Part shown: piece by piece, positions 1 to 6,684 of the stretch
Position numbering within the stretch: the first letter of the stretch is position 1
Layout: every line of letters starts with the position of its first letter
Assembly: GCA_014379305.1 (NCBI GenBank)
Contig: JACMMB010000244.1
Coordinates: 1-8,703, forward strand
Direction: 5' to 3'
Length of the DNA: 8,703 nucleotides
Source of the DNA: Akkermansiaceae bacterium
GTDB lineage: Bacteria > Verrucomicrobiota > Verrucomicrobiia > Verrucomicrobiales > Akkermansiaceae
Program-made: the position numbers and the translations under genes
Notes under the pieces: generated by a model
Databases searched by the model: none
Told to the model about the DNA's origin: nothing
What the model saw: only the letters and a program-made list of their open reading frames with translations

Positions 1-142
1 ACGCCTTTCCAGTCTGGAAGCAGGTCCGCTCCAGCGACTCCTGCGGATCCTTGGGAAAATGCGGTAGCTCGCCCATCGCGGAGGCCGCCAGGCCGATCAC
101 GCTCCAGAATGAAAAAAATCGCAACATGCCGCCACTACGCAT
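1..142 (-). CDS. Exported protein of unknown function (N-terminus only)
   Basis: This is the first 47 codons of a minus-strand gene that runs off the left edge of the window. The N-terminus reads like a signal peptide: a short start with one Arg, then a hydrophobic stretch (FFSFWSVIGLAASAMG), with a plausible cleavage near A-M-G before ELPHFPKDPQ. An in-frame ATG at 127, five codons later, is an alternative start and gives a more typical signal peptide (MLRFF...). The ATG at 142 lies only two bases beyond the TGA of the upstream SRPBCC gene, so the two genes are probably co-transcribed and perhaps translationally coupled. The mature part visible here (about 23 residues, one Cys) is too short for me to assign a family. 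Export to the periplasm or outside is inferred from the leader only. Confidence 0.6.
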   Translation of the reverse strand, partial: MRSGGMLRFFSFWSVIGLAASAMGELPHFPKDPQESLERTCFQTGKA

Positions 143-144
143 AA

Positions 145-663
145 TCAATGGAACCTGTTACAGAATTTTCCGACTGCATCGACTTCACGCGCATCCTCAG
201 CGTCCATGCGCTTTGGGAACCGCTTCTCCAATACCTCTTTCCGGAATCCGAAAATCCGCTCCAGTTTCTTCCTTACAAATACCCCATGGGCGATCGCTCC
301 GAATGGCCCGAACGGCAGCGCGTAATGCACCAGATCCCTCATCATCACCCCGCCCTCCGCTGGCGCGAATGAGTGCAGGTGATGCCAGAACTTGTAGGGC
401 CCGAAGCGCTGCTCATCGATAAACGACTCCCCTTCCCTCACCATCTTGATTTCCGTGACCCACGGCACCCAGATCCCCGGCGCAACCATCACCCTGTATT
501 CGATAATCTGGCCCTCATACATTTCCTCCCCCGGCTGATAGACAATTTTAAAGCCCAAATCGTCCGGCGTGATCTCATCGAGATTGCGCGGACTGGAAAA
601 AAAATCCCAAGCCGCATCAGGAGTGATCGGTAGAAATTGCGATTGTTCGAAGGTATGGATCAT
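145..663 (-). CDS. SRPBCC-fold ligand-binding family protein
   Basis: A 172-residue protein of the SRPBCC (START/Bet v 1-like) superfamily, which forms a helix-grip fold around a hydrophobic ligand pocket. Members resembling this one are common in bacteria, usually without a known ligand, and are sometimes misnamed cell division inhibitors. Family-like stretches are WDFFSSPRNLDEITP (residues 19-33), FGPYKFWHHLHSF (87-99), LPFGPFG (116-122) and RKEVLEKRF (141-149). The last 20 or so residues look like a variable tail. No signal peptide is seen, so it is probably cytoplasmic. I chose the ATG at 663 because it directly follows a G-rich stretch that fits a ribosome binding site and because MIHTFEQSQFLP is the usual family start. 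An ATG at 684 would add seven residues and has no such site. It lies downstream of pbpC on the same strand (69-base gap) and just upstream of the exported-protein gene. The fold is fairly sure; the function is unknown. Confidence 0.85.
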   Translation of the reverse strand: MIHTFEQSQFLPITPDAAWDFFSSPRNLDEITPDDLGFKIVYQPGEEMYEGQIIEYRVMVAPGIWVPWVTEIKMVREGESFIDEQRFGPYKFWHHLHSFAPAEGGVMMRDLVHYALPFGPFGAIAHGVFVRKKLERIFGFRKEVLEKRFPKRMDAEDAREVDAVGKFCNRFH

Positions 664-668
664 GTTCG

Positions 669-678
669 CCCCACCCTC
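669..678 (-). promoter_or_regulatory. Ribosome binding site deciding the SRPBCC start
   Basis: Read on the minus strand, the sequence GAGGGTGGGG ends five bases before the ATG at 663. It is one of only two strong purine-rich Shine-Dalgarno-like sequences seen in the window. It supports the 663 start over the in-frame ATG at 684, which it overlaps as coding sequence. Confidence 0.55.
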
Positions 679-690
679 TGCCATGATTCA

Positions 691-727
691 TTGAGCGCAA
701 CCTGTGGTAATCAAGTTTGGCGCTTAA
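691..727. repeat. Imperfect hairpin between pbpC remnant and SRPBCC gene
   Basis: On the plus strand, TTGAGCGCAA (691-700) can pair with TTGGCGCTTAA (717-727), with one G-T wobble and one bulged G. This gives about ten base pairs around a 16-base loop. It sits in the short gap between the end of the pbpC reading frame (733) and the SRPBCC start (663). No T-run follows on the minus strand, so it does not look like a classical intrinsic terminator. It could be an intercistronic processing or stability element, or chance. Confidence 0.25.
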
Positions 728-732
728 TTGAA

Positions 733-1077
733 TCAAAGCTTCTTCACATGGATCACGATGCGGTGCTCGCTGCCATTTCTTTGATCCATGGCGATGAGTT
801 CGTGAGTGCCTTCGGTCAGGCGGGCGATGGCATCGGTGATTTCGAGAGTTTCGCAGGTCCAGGTGACTTCAGCCGGAAGGTTGGTAAGCAGTTTCAGTTC
901 GCGGCCTTCTCCGGGAATTTCGGGGTCGAGGAGGATGGTGGTGTTATTGAGGGGGCGGTGGATTTTCAGCGGGAGCTGGCTTTCATCCATTGCGTCAACA
1001 ACCAGCTCATGACGGCGTTGGTTGAAGTTGCCCGCTGCCCACTCATGAAATTCCGCGCTGAGTTTGGCGCGGCCGGT
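733..1077 (-). pseudogene. pbpC: Detached C-terminal BiPBP_C domain of PBP1C
   Basis: After the TAA at 1078-1080 the pbpC frame stays open, with no frameshift, for 114 codons to a TGA at 733-735. The translated stretch starts TGRAKLSAEFHEW, which continues naturally from the preceding DTDYD. It ends in about 75 residues that resemble the PBP1C C-terminal domain (BiPBP_C, Pfam PF06832): KIHRPLNNTTILLDPEIPG, then LTNLPAEVTWTCE, TEGTHELIAMDQRNG and a final beta-strand-like HRIVIHVKK. With this part restored, the protein would be about 771 residues, against 770 for E. coli PBP1C. The first ATG after the stop (988-990) has no convincing ribosome binding site, so independent translation of an 85-residue protein is possible but not favoured. 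I infer that this is the 3' part of one gene broken by a nonsense codon, unless the stop is read through or is a sequencing error. Confidence 0.75.
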
Positions 1078-3048
1078 TTAATCGTAATCGGTGTCTGCGG
1101 CGGCTTCGATCCTCCGGCCGGGAGGGATCCATTCCGTCAGGGAAAACTTCGGGTGGGTGTGATGTTCCAGGCGTTTCCCCGTGCGGAAATCCACTTTCAC
1201 CACCTCCCCGCCTTCCGGACGGGCAAACCATCTCGGTTCAATATTCCGCTGCGCCCGCACCATGGTCCGATGGAAAATAGGACCGGCTCCGGAGACACCC
1301 GAGATGCCTTTCATGGGTTGATTTTCGAAATTCCCCGCCCACACGCCGACAGTGAAATCCGGGGTGAAACCGATGCACCAGTTGTCGCGGAAATCGGAGG
1401 AGGTTCCGGTTTTTACGGCGCAGGGAAACGGCAGATCGAGAGGGCCGCCGGTGGAAAACGCGGGCGCACGGGCAACCGGATCGGCAAGGATGTCAGCGAT
1501 AAGATAGGCATCGGTCGCATCAATGAGGTTTTTCACAGGCACTTTCGCGTCGTCTAAAAACAGCCGGGTGGGCATGAAGTTCCCCGATCTGGCGATGCAG
1601 GCATAGGCATTGACAAGGTCGAGCAATCCTACCGGCGCATTGCCCAGGGTAAGGCCGAGGCCGTAGTGCGCGGCGTTCGGGTTGAGACCGCCGATGCCGA
1701 GCTGCTGAAGGAAATCGTAGAGTTTGCCTGGCCCTCCGAGGGCATCGAGTTCCCGCAAGGCGGGGAGGTTCAGGGAGCAAGCGAGAGCCTGGCGAATGGT
1801 GACCGGGCCGCGGTAGGTGCGGTCGTAATTTTCCGGGAGCTTGAGTCCCTGCTCGGTGCGCAGGCGGGTGGGAATATCCGCGATGATGGTGCAGGGGAGA
1901 TGTTTCAAATGACGAAAAGACAGCAGATAGGTGAACGGCTTGAGCGTGGATCCGGGGGAGCGCGGACTGAGCGCGCCATGCACCTGGCCGCCCCGCGCAT
2001 CGTTCCAATCGGCTGAGGAAACCATGCCGAGGATCTCCCCGCTTGCGTTGTCGATGACAACGACGGCGGCGTGCCTGAGGTTCGCATCCCTGAGCCTGGA
2101 GGTTTCCTCGCCGACGATTTGCTCGATGTCCTTTTGCAAGTCGAGATCGAGGGTGGTGTGCTTGCCGCCACCTGCCTGCCGCAGCCGGTTCAGCCATGGC
2201 GCGGACTGCCTTTCACGCAGCGGCCTGAGCTGGATTTTCTCGGACCTGGCCAGTGCGATCTTTGCCGCATCGTACTTGCCCGTCTTCGCAAGCCGCTGAA
2301 GCACGACGAGCTTCCTGGCCTTCGCGTTGTTTGGATTGCGGACCGGATTGAGGCGCGAAGGAGCTTGCGGAAGTCCGGCCAGGAGCGCGCACTCACCCAG
2401 GGAAAGATCAGCCAGGGGTTTCTGAAAATAGAAGCGCGCGGCTTCGGTGGGGCCGATGCGGAGATTGCCGTAATCGAGATTTGAAAAGTAGCTTTCGAGA
2501 ATGCGGCGCTTGCTCCAGGACATTTCCAAACGGCGGGCGATCATTACCTCGCGGAATTTCGAGAGCAGATTTCGGGAGGCGGGCGGCGAGGTGATTTTCG
2601 CAAGTTGCTGGGTGACGGTCGATGCGCCTGAAACCACCCGGCGGTTGCGGAGAAAATCCCAAGCCGCGCGGGCGGTGGCAAGAACGTCGATGCCATGATG
2701 CCGGTAGAAGCGTTTATCCTCGGCGGCCAGGGTGCAATCGATGAGTGCGTCCGGGATTTTATCGATGGAAACGGGCGCGGAACGCGTGAAGTCCTCTGAA
2801 GTGAGATGGCGGATGGCCTTGCCATATCGGTCCAGGAGCACGGGCGAGGCTTCAGGTTGCCGGACTAAATTCCGCGGCAGCGGCAGAGCCCAGGGCAGCG
2901 CAAACCACATGCCCAGAGACAAAGCAACAAGCCCTGACATCCCGATAAGGCCGCGTTTCCATGGGATTCGGCTCTGTTTTGTCTGACCGGCTTCGCTCAC
3001 ACTGAACTTTCTTACCCGGAATCCCCGCCCGATGCATTTGTTTTCCAT
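1078..3048 (-). CDS. pbpC: Penicillin-binding protein 1C, truncated by internal stop
   Basis: A bifunctional peptidoglycan synthase of the PBP1C class, anchored in the inner membrane and active in the periplasm. With the ATG at 3048 it has 656 residues. A basic cytoplasmic tail is followed by a membrane helix at about 33-56. The GT51 glycosyltransferase domain has AEDKRFYRHHG (109-119, catalytic Glu110), GASTVTQQ (141-148) and KRRILESYFSNLDYG (180-194), then LAGLPQAPSRLNP. The transpeptidase domain has STLK (367-370, nucleophile Ser367), SLN (425-427) and KTGT (546-549). All catalytic motifs are intact. The reading ends at an in-frame TAA just before the expected C-terminal domain. The start is uncertain: an ATG at 3111 would overlap the divergent gene and adds an untypical N-terminus, while a GTG at 3000 has a purine-rich AGAAAG six bases upstream and gives a shorter tail. 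In E. coli, pbpC follows an alpha-2-macroglobulin gene; none is seen here. Confidence 0.9.
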   Translation of the reverse strand: MENKCIGRGFRVRKFSVSEAGQTKQSRIPWKRGLIGMSGLVALSLGMWFALPWALPLPRNLVRQPEASPVLLDRYGKAIRHLTSEDFTRSAPVSIDKIPDALIDCTLAAEDKRFYRHHGIDVLATARAAWDFLRNRRVVSGASTVTQQLAKITSPPASRNLLSKFREVMIARRLEMSWSKRRILESYFSNLDYGNLRIGPTEAARFYFQKPLADLSLGECALLAGLPQAPSRLNPVRNPNNAKARKLVVLQRLAKTGKYDAAKIALARSEKIQLRPLRERQSAPWLNRLRQAGGGKHTTLDLDLQKDIEQIVGEETSRLRDANLRHAAVVVIDNASGEILGMVSSADWNDARGGQVHGALSPRSPGSTLKPFTYLLSFRHLKHLPCTIIADIPTRLRTEQGLKLPENYDRTYRGPVTIRQALACSLNLPALRELDALGGPGKLYDFLQQLGIGGLNPNAAHYGLGLTLGNAPVGLLDLVNAYACIARSGNFMPTRLFLDDAKVPVKNLIDATDAYLIADILADPVARAPAFSTGGPLDLPFPCAVKTGTSSDFRDNWCIGFTPDFTVGVWAGNFENQPMKGISGVSGAGPIFHRTMVRAQRNIEPRWFARPEGGEVVKVDFRTGKRLEHHTHPKFSLTEWIPPGRRIEAAADTDYD

Positions 3049-3105
3049 GAAATGATCGATTTCGACTTGGAAGATCGCGTCTGATGAGTTCGTAATCGTG
3101 CCCAC

Positions 3106-3519
3106 ATGCAAATGAAAATTATCCTATTCGGTTTTGTTGCTTCGCTGATGTCCGTCCAAACATCCATGGCCGACGACTCTCCCCTGGCCGAGCAAATGGA
3201 CGTGATGAACGACGCCTACAAAGCGATCCGTCGCGAGAAAGATCCTGCCAAGGGAGCGGCTCTCGCCCGCGAGGCCCAGGATGCGATGGTCAAGGCGATC
3301 ACCGAAACCCCCGAGCTGGTGAAAGCCATGGCCGATGGCCCCGAGAAAGCCAAGGCATCCGCCGGCTATCGCAAAATGATGGGCCAGCTCATCGCCACAC
3401 TCGCGGACATGGAACTTGCCTTCCTCGACAACAACTTGGAAAAAGTTCAGGAAATAGTCACGTCGATGCGCGAGATGAAGAAGAAAGGCCACGATCAGTT
3501 CATGGAAGAGGACGAATGA
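3106..3519 (+). CDS. Cytochrome b562-like periplasmic four-helix protein
   Basis: A 137-residue exported protein. The signal peptide (KIILFGFVASLMSVQTSMA) is probably cut after Ala22, leaving a charged, almost wholly helical mature protein of about 115 residues. It can be aligned by eye to cytochrome b562. SPLAEQMDVMNDAYK (25-39) matches the first helix, placing Met31 at the heme ligand Met7. KKKGHDQF (125-132) matches the last helix, placing His129 at His102. No CXXCH is present, so any heme would be bound non-covalently. The proposed role is periplasmic electron transfer or heme binding, but the physiological partner of b562 is unknown even in E. coli. The first ATG (3106) and a second at 3112 (MKII...) are both possible starts. 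The gene is divergent from pbpC and convergent with the L,D-transpeptidase, with a 24-base gap and no visible terminator. The family call is good; heme binding is inferred. Confidence 0.75.
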   Translation: MQMKIILFGFVASLMSVQTSMADDSPLAEQMDVMNDAYKAIRREKDPAKGAALAREAQDAMVKAITETPELVKAMADGPEKAKASAGYRKMMGQLIATLADMELAFLDNNLEKVQEIVTSMREMKKKGHDQFMEEDE

Positions 3520-3543
3520 ACTCCCATCAAGGCTAACGGAAAA

Positions 3544-4188
3544 TCACTCGATCACGACCCGGGTGCCAACGGCAAGCTTTGAATAAATGACAGGCATGAC
3601 CTTGCGCGGGCCACGGATGCAGGCATGCGAGGCGGGATAACGGGGCACGTTGCCGATGTGATGTCCAATGCCATCCCAAGTAAGGCGCATCCAATATTTC
3701 ATGGGAGCGCCGACAAATTTTCCGCCTTCCGGTATGGGGTCGTTTTTGACGTCGGCATTGCTGTTCACGACCTCGCCTTCGGCATCGAGAATTTTTCCAT
3801 ACGAGTTGGAACTTTTATCGACAATTTTCTCAAGAATCCTGTATTCCCCCGCAGGCGTCGGGCGGCTCTTCGTGCCGGATGAAATCGGGTAATCCATTAC
3901 AACTTCCTCGCCGTTCATCAGAAAGGCCCGCTGTTTCGCAAGGCTGATCCTGAGTTGTGCATTGGATTGATCGGTATTCGGCAGGAGCTGGGTGTTGGTC
4001 CAAACGTTGTAGGTCTTCGGATAGTTCTTCTCCGCTTTAAAATGATCGTAAGAACCGGGCTCGTAGGGATTCCTGTAAGTCTCTTCGGTTTTCGACAGGG
4101 TATCTTCGGCTGGCTTTTGATTTGCACAGCTTGCGAAAAAGGCGCAAACGCCACTGACGGCAAGCAGGCTGGTTTTTTTCAAGAACAT
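3544..4188 (-). CDS. L,D-transpeptidase (YkuD family) lipoprotein
   Basis: A 214-residue YkuD-domain protein, which would form 3-3 cross-links in peptidoglycan or attach proteins to it by cysteine chemistry. The ATG at 4188 starts a lipoprotein signal, MFLKKTSLLAVSGVCAFFAS followed by Cys21, with FASC as lipobox. Longer in-frame starts up to 4320 would bury this signal and run into uvrC. After a linker rich in Asn, Tyr and Pro, the catalytic domain begins at about residue 78 (QLRISLAKQRAFLMNG) and includes YPISSGTKSRPTPAGEY (100-116). The active-site region is GHHIG (175-179) and SHACIR (187-192), with Cys190 as presumed nucleophile. Ala189 replaces the glycine of the usual SHGC motif. The product is presumably anchored to a membrane and faces the periplasm. 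The gene is divergent from uvrC with a 106-base gap in which I see no convincing promoter. Confidence 0.88.
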   Translation of the reverse strand: MFLKKTSLLAVSGVCAFFASCANQKPAEDTLSKTEETYRNPYEPGSYDHFKAEKNYPKTYNVWTNTQLLPNTDQSNAQLRISLAKQRAFLMNGEEVVMDYPISSGTKSRPTPAGEYRILEKIVDKSSNSYGKILDAEGEVVNSNADVKNDPIPEGGKFVGAPMKYWMRLTWDGIGHHIGNVPRYPASHACIRGPRKVMPVIYSKLAVGTRVVIE

Positions 4189-4294
4189 AGTTTTGAACGG
4201 GTTGGGCGCGACGACGTAGAGCAATTTCCGCACCATTGCAACCTTTCTAATTTGGAGCATCTTCGACGCAGACAACCCGTCCATATTTAACAAA

Positions 4295-5842
4295 ATGGTC
4301 TCCCAAGAGCTGAAAGCCAAACTCCGCGACGTGCCTCACCAGCCAGGGGTTTACATGATGAAAGACCGCCTTGGATCCATTATTTACGTAGGCAAGGCCT
4401 TGGATTTGAAAAGACGGCTGTCGTCTTATTTCACGCCATCCCGCAAGACCCGGGCGAATTTGAAAAACCGCGCGCTGATGGATTCAATCCATGATTTCGA
4501 CATCCACGTCGTGCGCAACGAGCAGGAATCCCTGCTGCTTGAAGGCAAGTTGATCAAAGACTACCGACCCCGCTACAATATCGCTTTCCGGGACGACAAG
4601 CGCTTCCTCAACGTCAAAATCAAGATGAGCGATCCATATCCCCGCTTCATCGCCGTGCGAACGAAAAAGGAGGATGGCGCCCGTTACTTCGGCCCCTTTC
4701 CCCATTCCAGCGCTCTCCACGAAACCCTCAACTGGCTCAACCGCCGTTTCTGCCTCCGCGTGTGCCGACCCATCCATCCCGGGGAAGCCGATTACCGCCA
4801 TTGCAGCGCGGACATCATCAGGAACTGCTCGGCTCCGTGCATCGGCCGTGTTTCCCGTGAGGATTACCTCGCGAAAGTAGAGGAAGCGTGCCTTGTTTTG
4901 GATGGAAAAGGCAGGAAGGCACTCCTTGATGAAATCCGGCTTGAGATGCAATTCACGGCCGAGGCTCTGGATTTCGAAAAGGCGGCTACGCTACGCGATG
5001 TCTTGGGAAATCTGGAAAAAACCCTCTCTCCAACCCGCCAGTTTTCACGTGGACGTGGCGTTCCTACAACGGTCCGCCCCACCGAAGACCTCGCCGATCT
5101 TGGCGCGGCGCTCGGCCTCTCCGAACCGCCGCGGGTCATGGAATGTTTCGATATTTCCAATGTCTCCTCAAACCACATTGTCGCTTCAATGGTGCGCTTC
5201 ACCAACGGCCATCCGGACAACCAAAACTACCGGAAATATCGTATCCGCACGGTGACCGGCCAAGACGATTTCGCTTCGATGGCGGAGGTTATCTTCCGGC
5301 GCTATTCGAGAATTTTAAACGAAAACATCGATCCGGAAAACGAGTGTAACCAGGAATCCGTCATCGAAGCACAGCGCCGTCTCGCGAAGGATGGAAAAGC
5401 GAAAATCATCCTTCCCAACCTCATCATCGTCGATGGGGGGAAAGGTCAGCTTTCCCGTGCCTTCAAACAATTGCGAACCCTCGGCTTACAGGAACTTCCG
5501 ATCATCGGCCTCGCAAAACAGCACGAAGAAGTATTTTTTCCCGGAAGATCGGATCCGTTACACATTCCCCATGATTCCGGAGCCCTCAAACTCCTCCAAC
5601 GCATCCGGGACGAAGCCCATCGCTTCGCGAACGGCTACAACGCGCTGCTTTACCGGCGGCGCATGAAGGAAAGCATGCTCGATGATTGCCCCGGTATGTC
5701 TCCACGCCGGAAAACCCTGATGCTGACGAAATTTGGGTCAATTTCCCGAATTAAAAAAGCCTCTCCGGCAGAGATCGCTGAAATCCCCGGGATTTCGGTA
5801 AAGTTCGCGCACTCTTTGCTCGAGTTCCTCGGAGAAAAATAG
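4295..5842 (+). CDS. uvrC: UvrC, excinuclease ABC subunit C (compact form)
   Basis: UvrC makes both incisions beside a DNA lesion once UvrA and UvrB have marked it in nucleotide excision repair. The 515 residues show the family order. A GIY-YIG 3'-incision nuclease has GVY at 18-20, YVGKALDLKRRL at 31-42 and Glu78 in NEQESLLLE. A cysteine cluster of the type that binds an Fe-S centre follows: Cys153, Cys157, Cys170, Cys178 and Cys182 are present. The UVR motif that contacts UvrB is at about 212-247. The RNase H-like 5' nuclease has CFDIS (Asp286), IIVDGGKGQLSRA (Asp380) and RDEAH (His442). A C-terminal helix-hairpin-helix pair is at about 464-513 (CPGMSPRRK, IPGISVKFA). E. coli UvrC has 610 residues; here the stretch between UVR and the nuclease is very short and the nuclease carries an extra loop at about 340-368. 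All catalytic residues seem present. No Shine-Dalgarno is evident before the ATG. Confidence 0.96.
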   Translation: MVSQELKAKLRDVPHQPGVYMMKDRLGSIIYVGKALDLKRRLSSYFTPSRKTRANLKNRALMDSIHDFDIHVVRNEQESLLLEGKLIKDYRPRYNIAFRDDKRFLNVKIKMSDPYPRFIAVRTKKEDGARYFGPFPHSSALHETLNWLNRRFCLRVCRPIHPGEADYRHCSADIIRNCSAPCIGRVSREDYLAKVEEACLVLDGKGRKALLDEIRLEMQFTAEALDFEKAATLRDVLGNLEKTLSPTRQFSRGRGVPTTVRPTEDLADLGAALGLSEPPRVMECFDISNVSSNHIVASMVRFTNGHPDNQNYRKYRIRTVTGQDDFASMAEVIFRRYSRILNENIDPENECNQESVIEAQRRLAKDGKAKIILPNLIIVDGGKGQLSRAFKQLRTLGLQELPIIGLAKQHEEVFFPGRSDPLHIPHDSGALKLLQRIRDEAHRFANGYNALLYRRRMKESMLDDCPGMSPRRKTLMLTKFGSISRIKKASPAEIAEIPGISVKFAHSLLEFLGEK

Positions 5843-5931
5843 TGCCTTCCATTGCTGCCTGCACTTCGTACCGGGATCTTCCGCGCCTCGTCTTTCTTGA
5901 CCTTCCTGCCGCATCAATCAACCTACGGCCC

Positions 5932-6684
5932 ATGGAAAATGATCTCTCCCTGGCGATTGCGGCCGCCATCGCCGCCGGAAAACTTCTGCGCGAGCACTTC
6001 GGGAAATCCCACGTTGTCGATGAGGCCCTGCACCACGATATAAAACTCGCCCTGGATAAGGAATCGCAGGGTCTTATTGAAAAAATACTCCTGTCCGCCC
6101 GTCCCGGAGACGCCCTTTACGGCGAGGAAGGAATTGCCGGAAATCAGGACTCCGGCCGCCAGTGGATTGTCGATCCCATCGATGGCACGGTGAATTTCTT
6201 TTACGGCATCCCCCATTTTTGCATCTCCATCGCTCTCCGCGTTGATGATGAAGTTGTCATAGGAGTCATCCACGATCCCATGGTTGGCGAGACATGGACT
6301 ATCGAAAAAGGCGGGATCCCACGACTCAACGGCGAGGCCGTCAAAGTCAGCACGCGTGAAAAATTTGAAGAATCCATTCTCTTCGTCGGATGCGGGAAAG
6401 ATACCGAATCACTCAATACCGGCATGGAGCGTTTTCACCGCGCCTCGCTACGCGCCCGCAAAATGCGGATGATGGGCTCGGCCGCACTCGGGATGGCCTA
6501 CATCTCCTGTGGCCGGCTCGATGCCTACGTTGAATCCACAATCTCTCTCTGGGACATCGCTGCCGGAAAACTCCTGATCGAAGCGGCTGGTGGTAAAGTC
6601 GCCCTCACCCGGAAACCCGGAAAAGCCGACTCATGGTCCATCGTCGCCTCCAATGGAAAAATCCCCATCGAGGAAATCCTATGA
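5932..6684 (+). CDS. Inositol monophosphatase family phosphatase
   Basis: A metal-dependent (Mg2+, lithium-sensitive class) sugar or inositol phosphate phosphatase of the SuhB/IMPase family, probably cytoplasmic. With the ATG at 5932 it has 250 residues, slightly short for the family (about 260-280). Metal-binding motifs are GEEG (64-67), WIVDPIDGTVNF (78-89, Asp81 and Asp84) and LWDIAAG (206-212, Asp208). The N-terminus NDLSLAIAAAIAAGKLLREH matches the usual first helix, which is why I prefer this ATG. The frame stays open back to a GTG at 5842, overlapping the uvrC stop by one base. Using that GTG would add 30 residues that look unlike the family. The gene is downstream of uvrC with an 89-base gap, and its stop overlaps the ispF start, so it is probably in one operon with ispF. 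The substrate cannot be told from sequence: inositol-1-phosphate, other sugar phosphates or a nucleotide phosphate are all possible. Confidence 0.9.
   Translation: MENDLSLAIAAAIAAGKLLREHFGKSHVVDEALHHDIKLALDKESQGLIEKILLSARPGDALYGEEGIAGNQDSGRQWIVDPIDGTVNFFYGIPHFCISIALRVDDEVVIGVIHDPMVGETWTIEKGGIPRLNGEAVKVSTREKFEESILFVGCGKDTESLNTGMERFHRASLRARKMRMMGSAALGMAYISCGRLDAYVESTISLWDIAAGKLLIEAAGGKVALTRKPGKADSWSIVASNGKIPIEEIL
6670..6674 (+). promoter_or_regulatory. Ribosome binding site of ispF
   Basis: GAGGA lies six bases before the ispF ATG, inside the end of the phosphatase gene. Together with the ATGA overlap it indicates that ispF is initiated here and is likely coupled to translation of the gene before it. 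Confidence 0.65.

Noticed and set aside
733..990. Separate 85-residue gene starting at the ATG at 990
   Set aside because: It is in the same frame as pbpC, no ribosome binding site precedes it, and the 29 codons before it continue the PBP1C linker; it reads better as the detached gene end.
637..1557. 306-codon plus-strand open frame opposite pbpC
   Set aside because: It lies antisense to the pbpC frame, spans its domain junction and the gap after it, and shows no recognisable motif; it is a shadow of a GC-rich gene.
1520..2197. 225-codon minus-strand frame overlapping pbpC out of frame
   Set aside because: The sequence is rich in Arg, His, Pro and Ala without family motifs, while the pbpC frame over the same bases has all transpeptidase motifs.
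3001..3105. Promoters for the divergent pbpC and cytochrome b562-like genes
   Set aside because: The gap must contain control signals, but I found no -35/-10 pair with acceptable spacing on either strand.
3124..3492. 122-codon minus-strand frame opposite the cytochrome b562-like gene
   Set aside because: It is His/Gly/Leu-rich antisense translation; the plus strand has a signal peptide and heme-ligand-like residues.
4189..4294. Promoter in the uvrC / L,D-transpeptidase divergent gap
   Set aside because: A TTGCAA followed 17 bases later by ATCTTC was considered, but the -10 match is poor and AT-rich patches alone are not enough.
4484..4951. 155-codon minus-strand frame inside uvrC
   Set aside because: It is antisense to well-conserved UvrC coding sequence, with no start signal or motif of its own.
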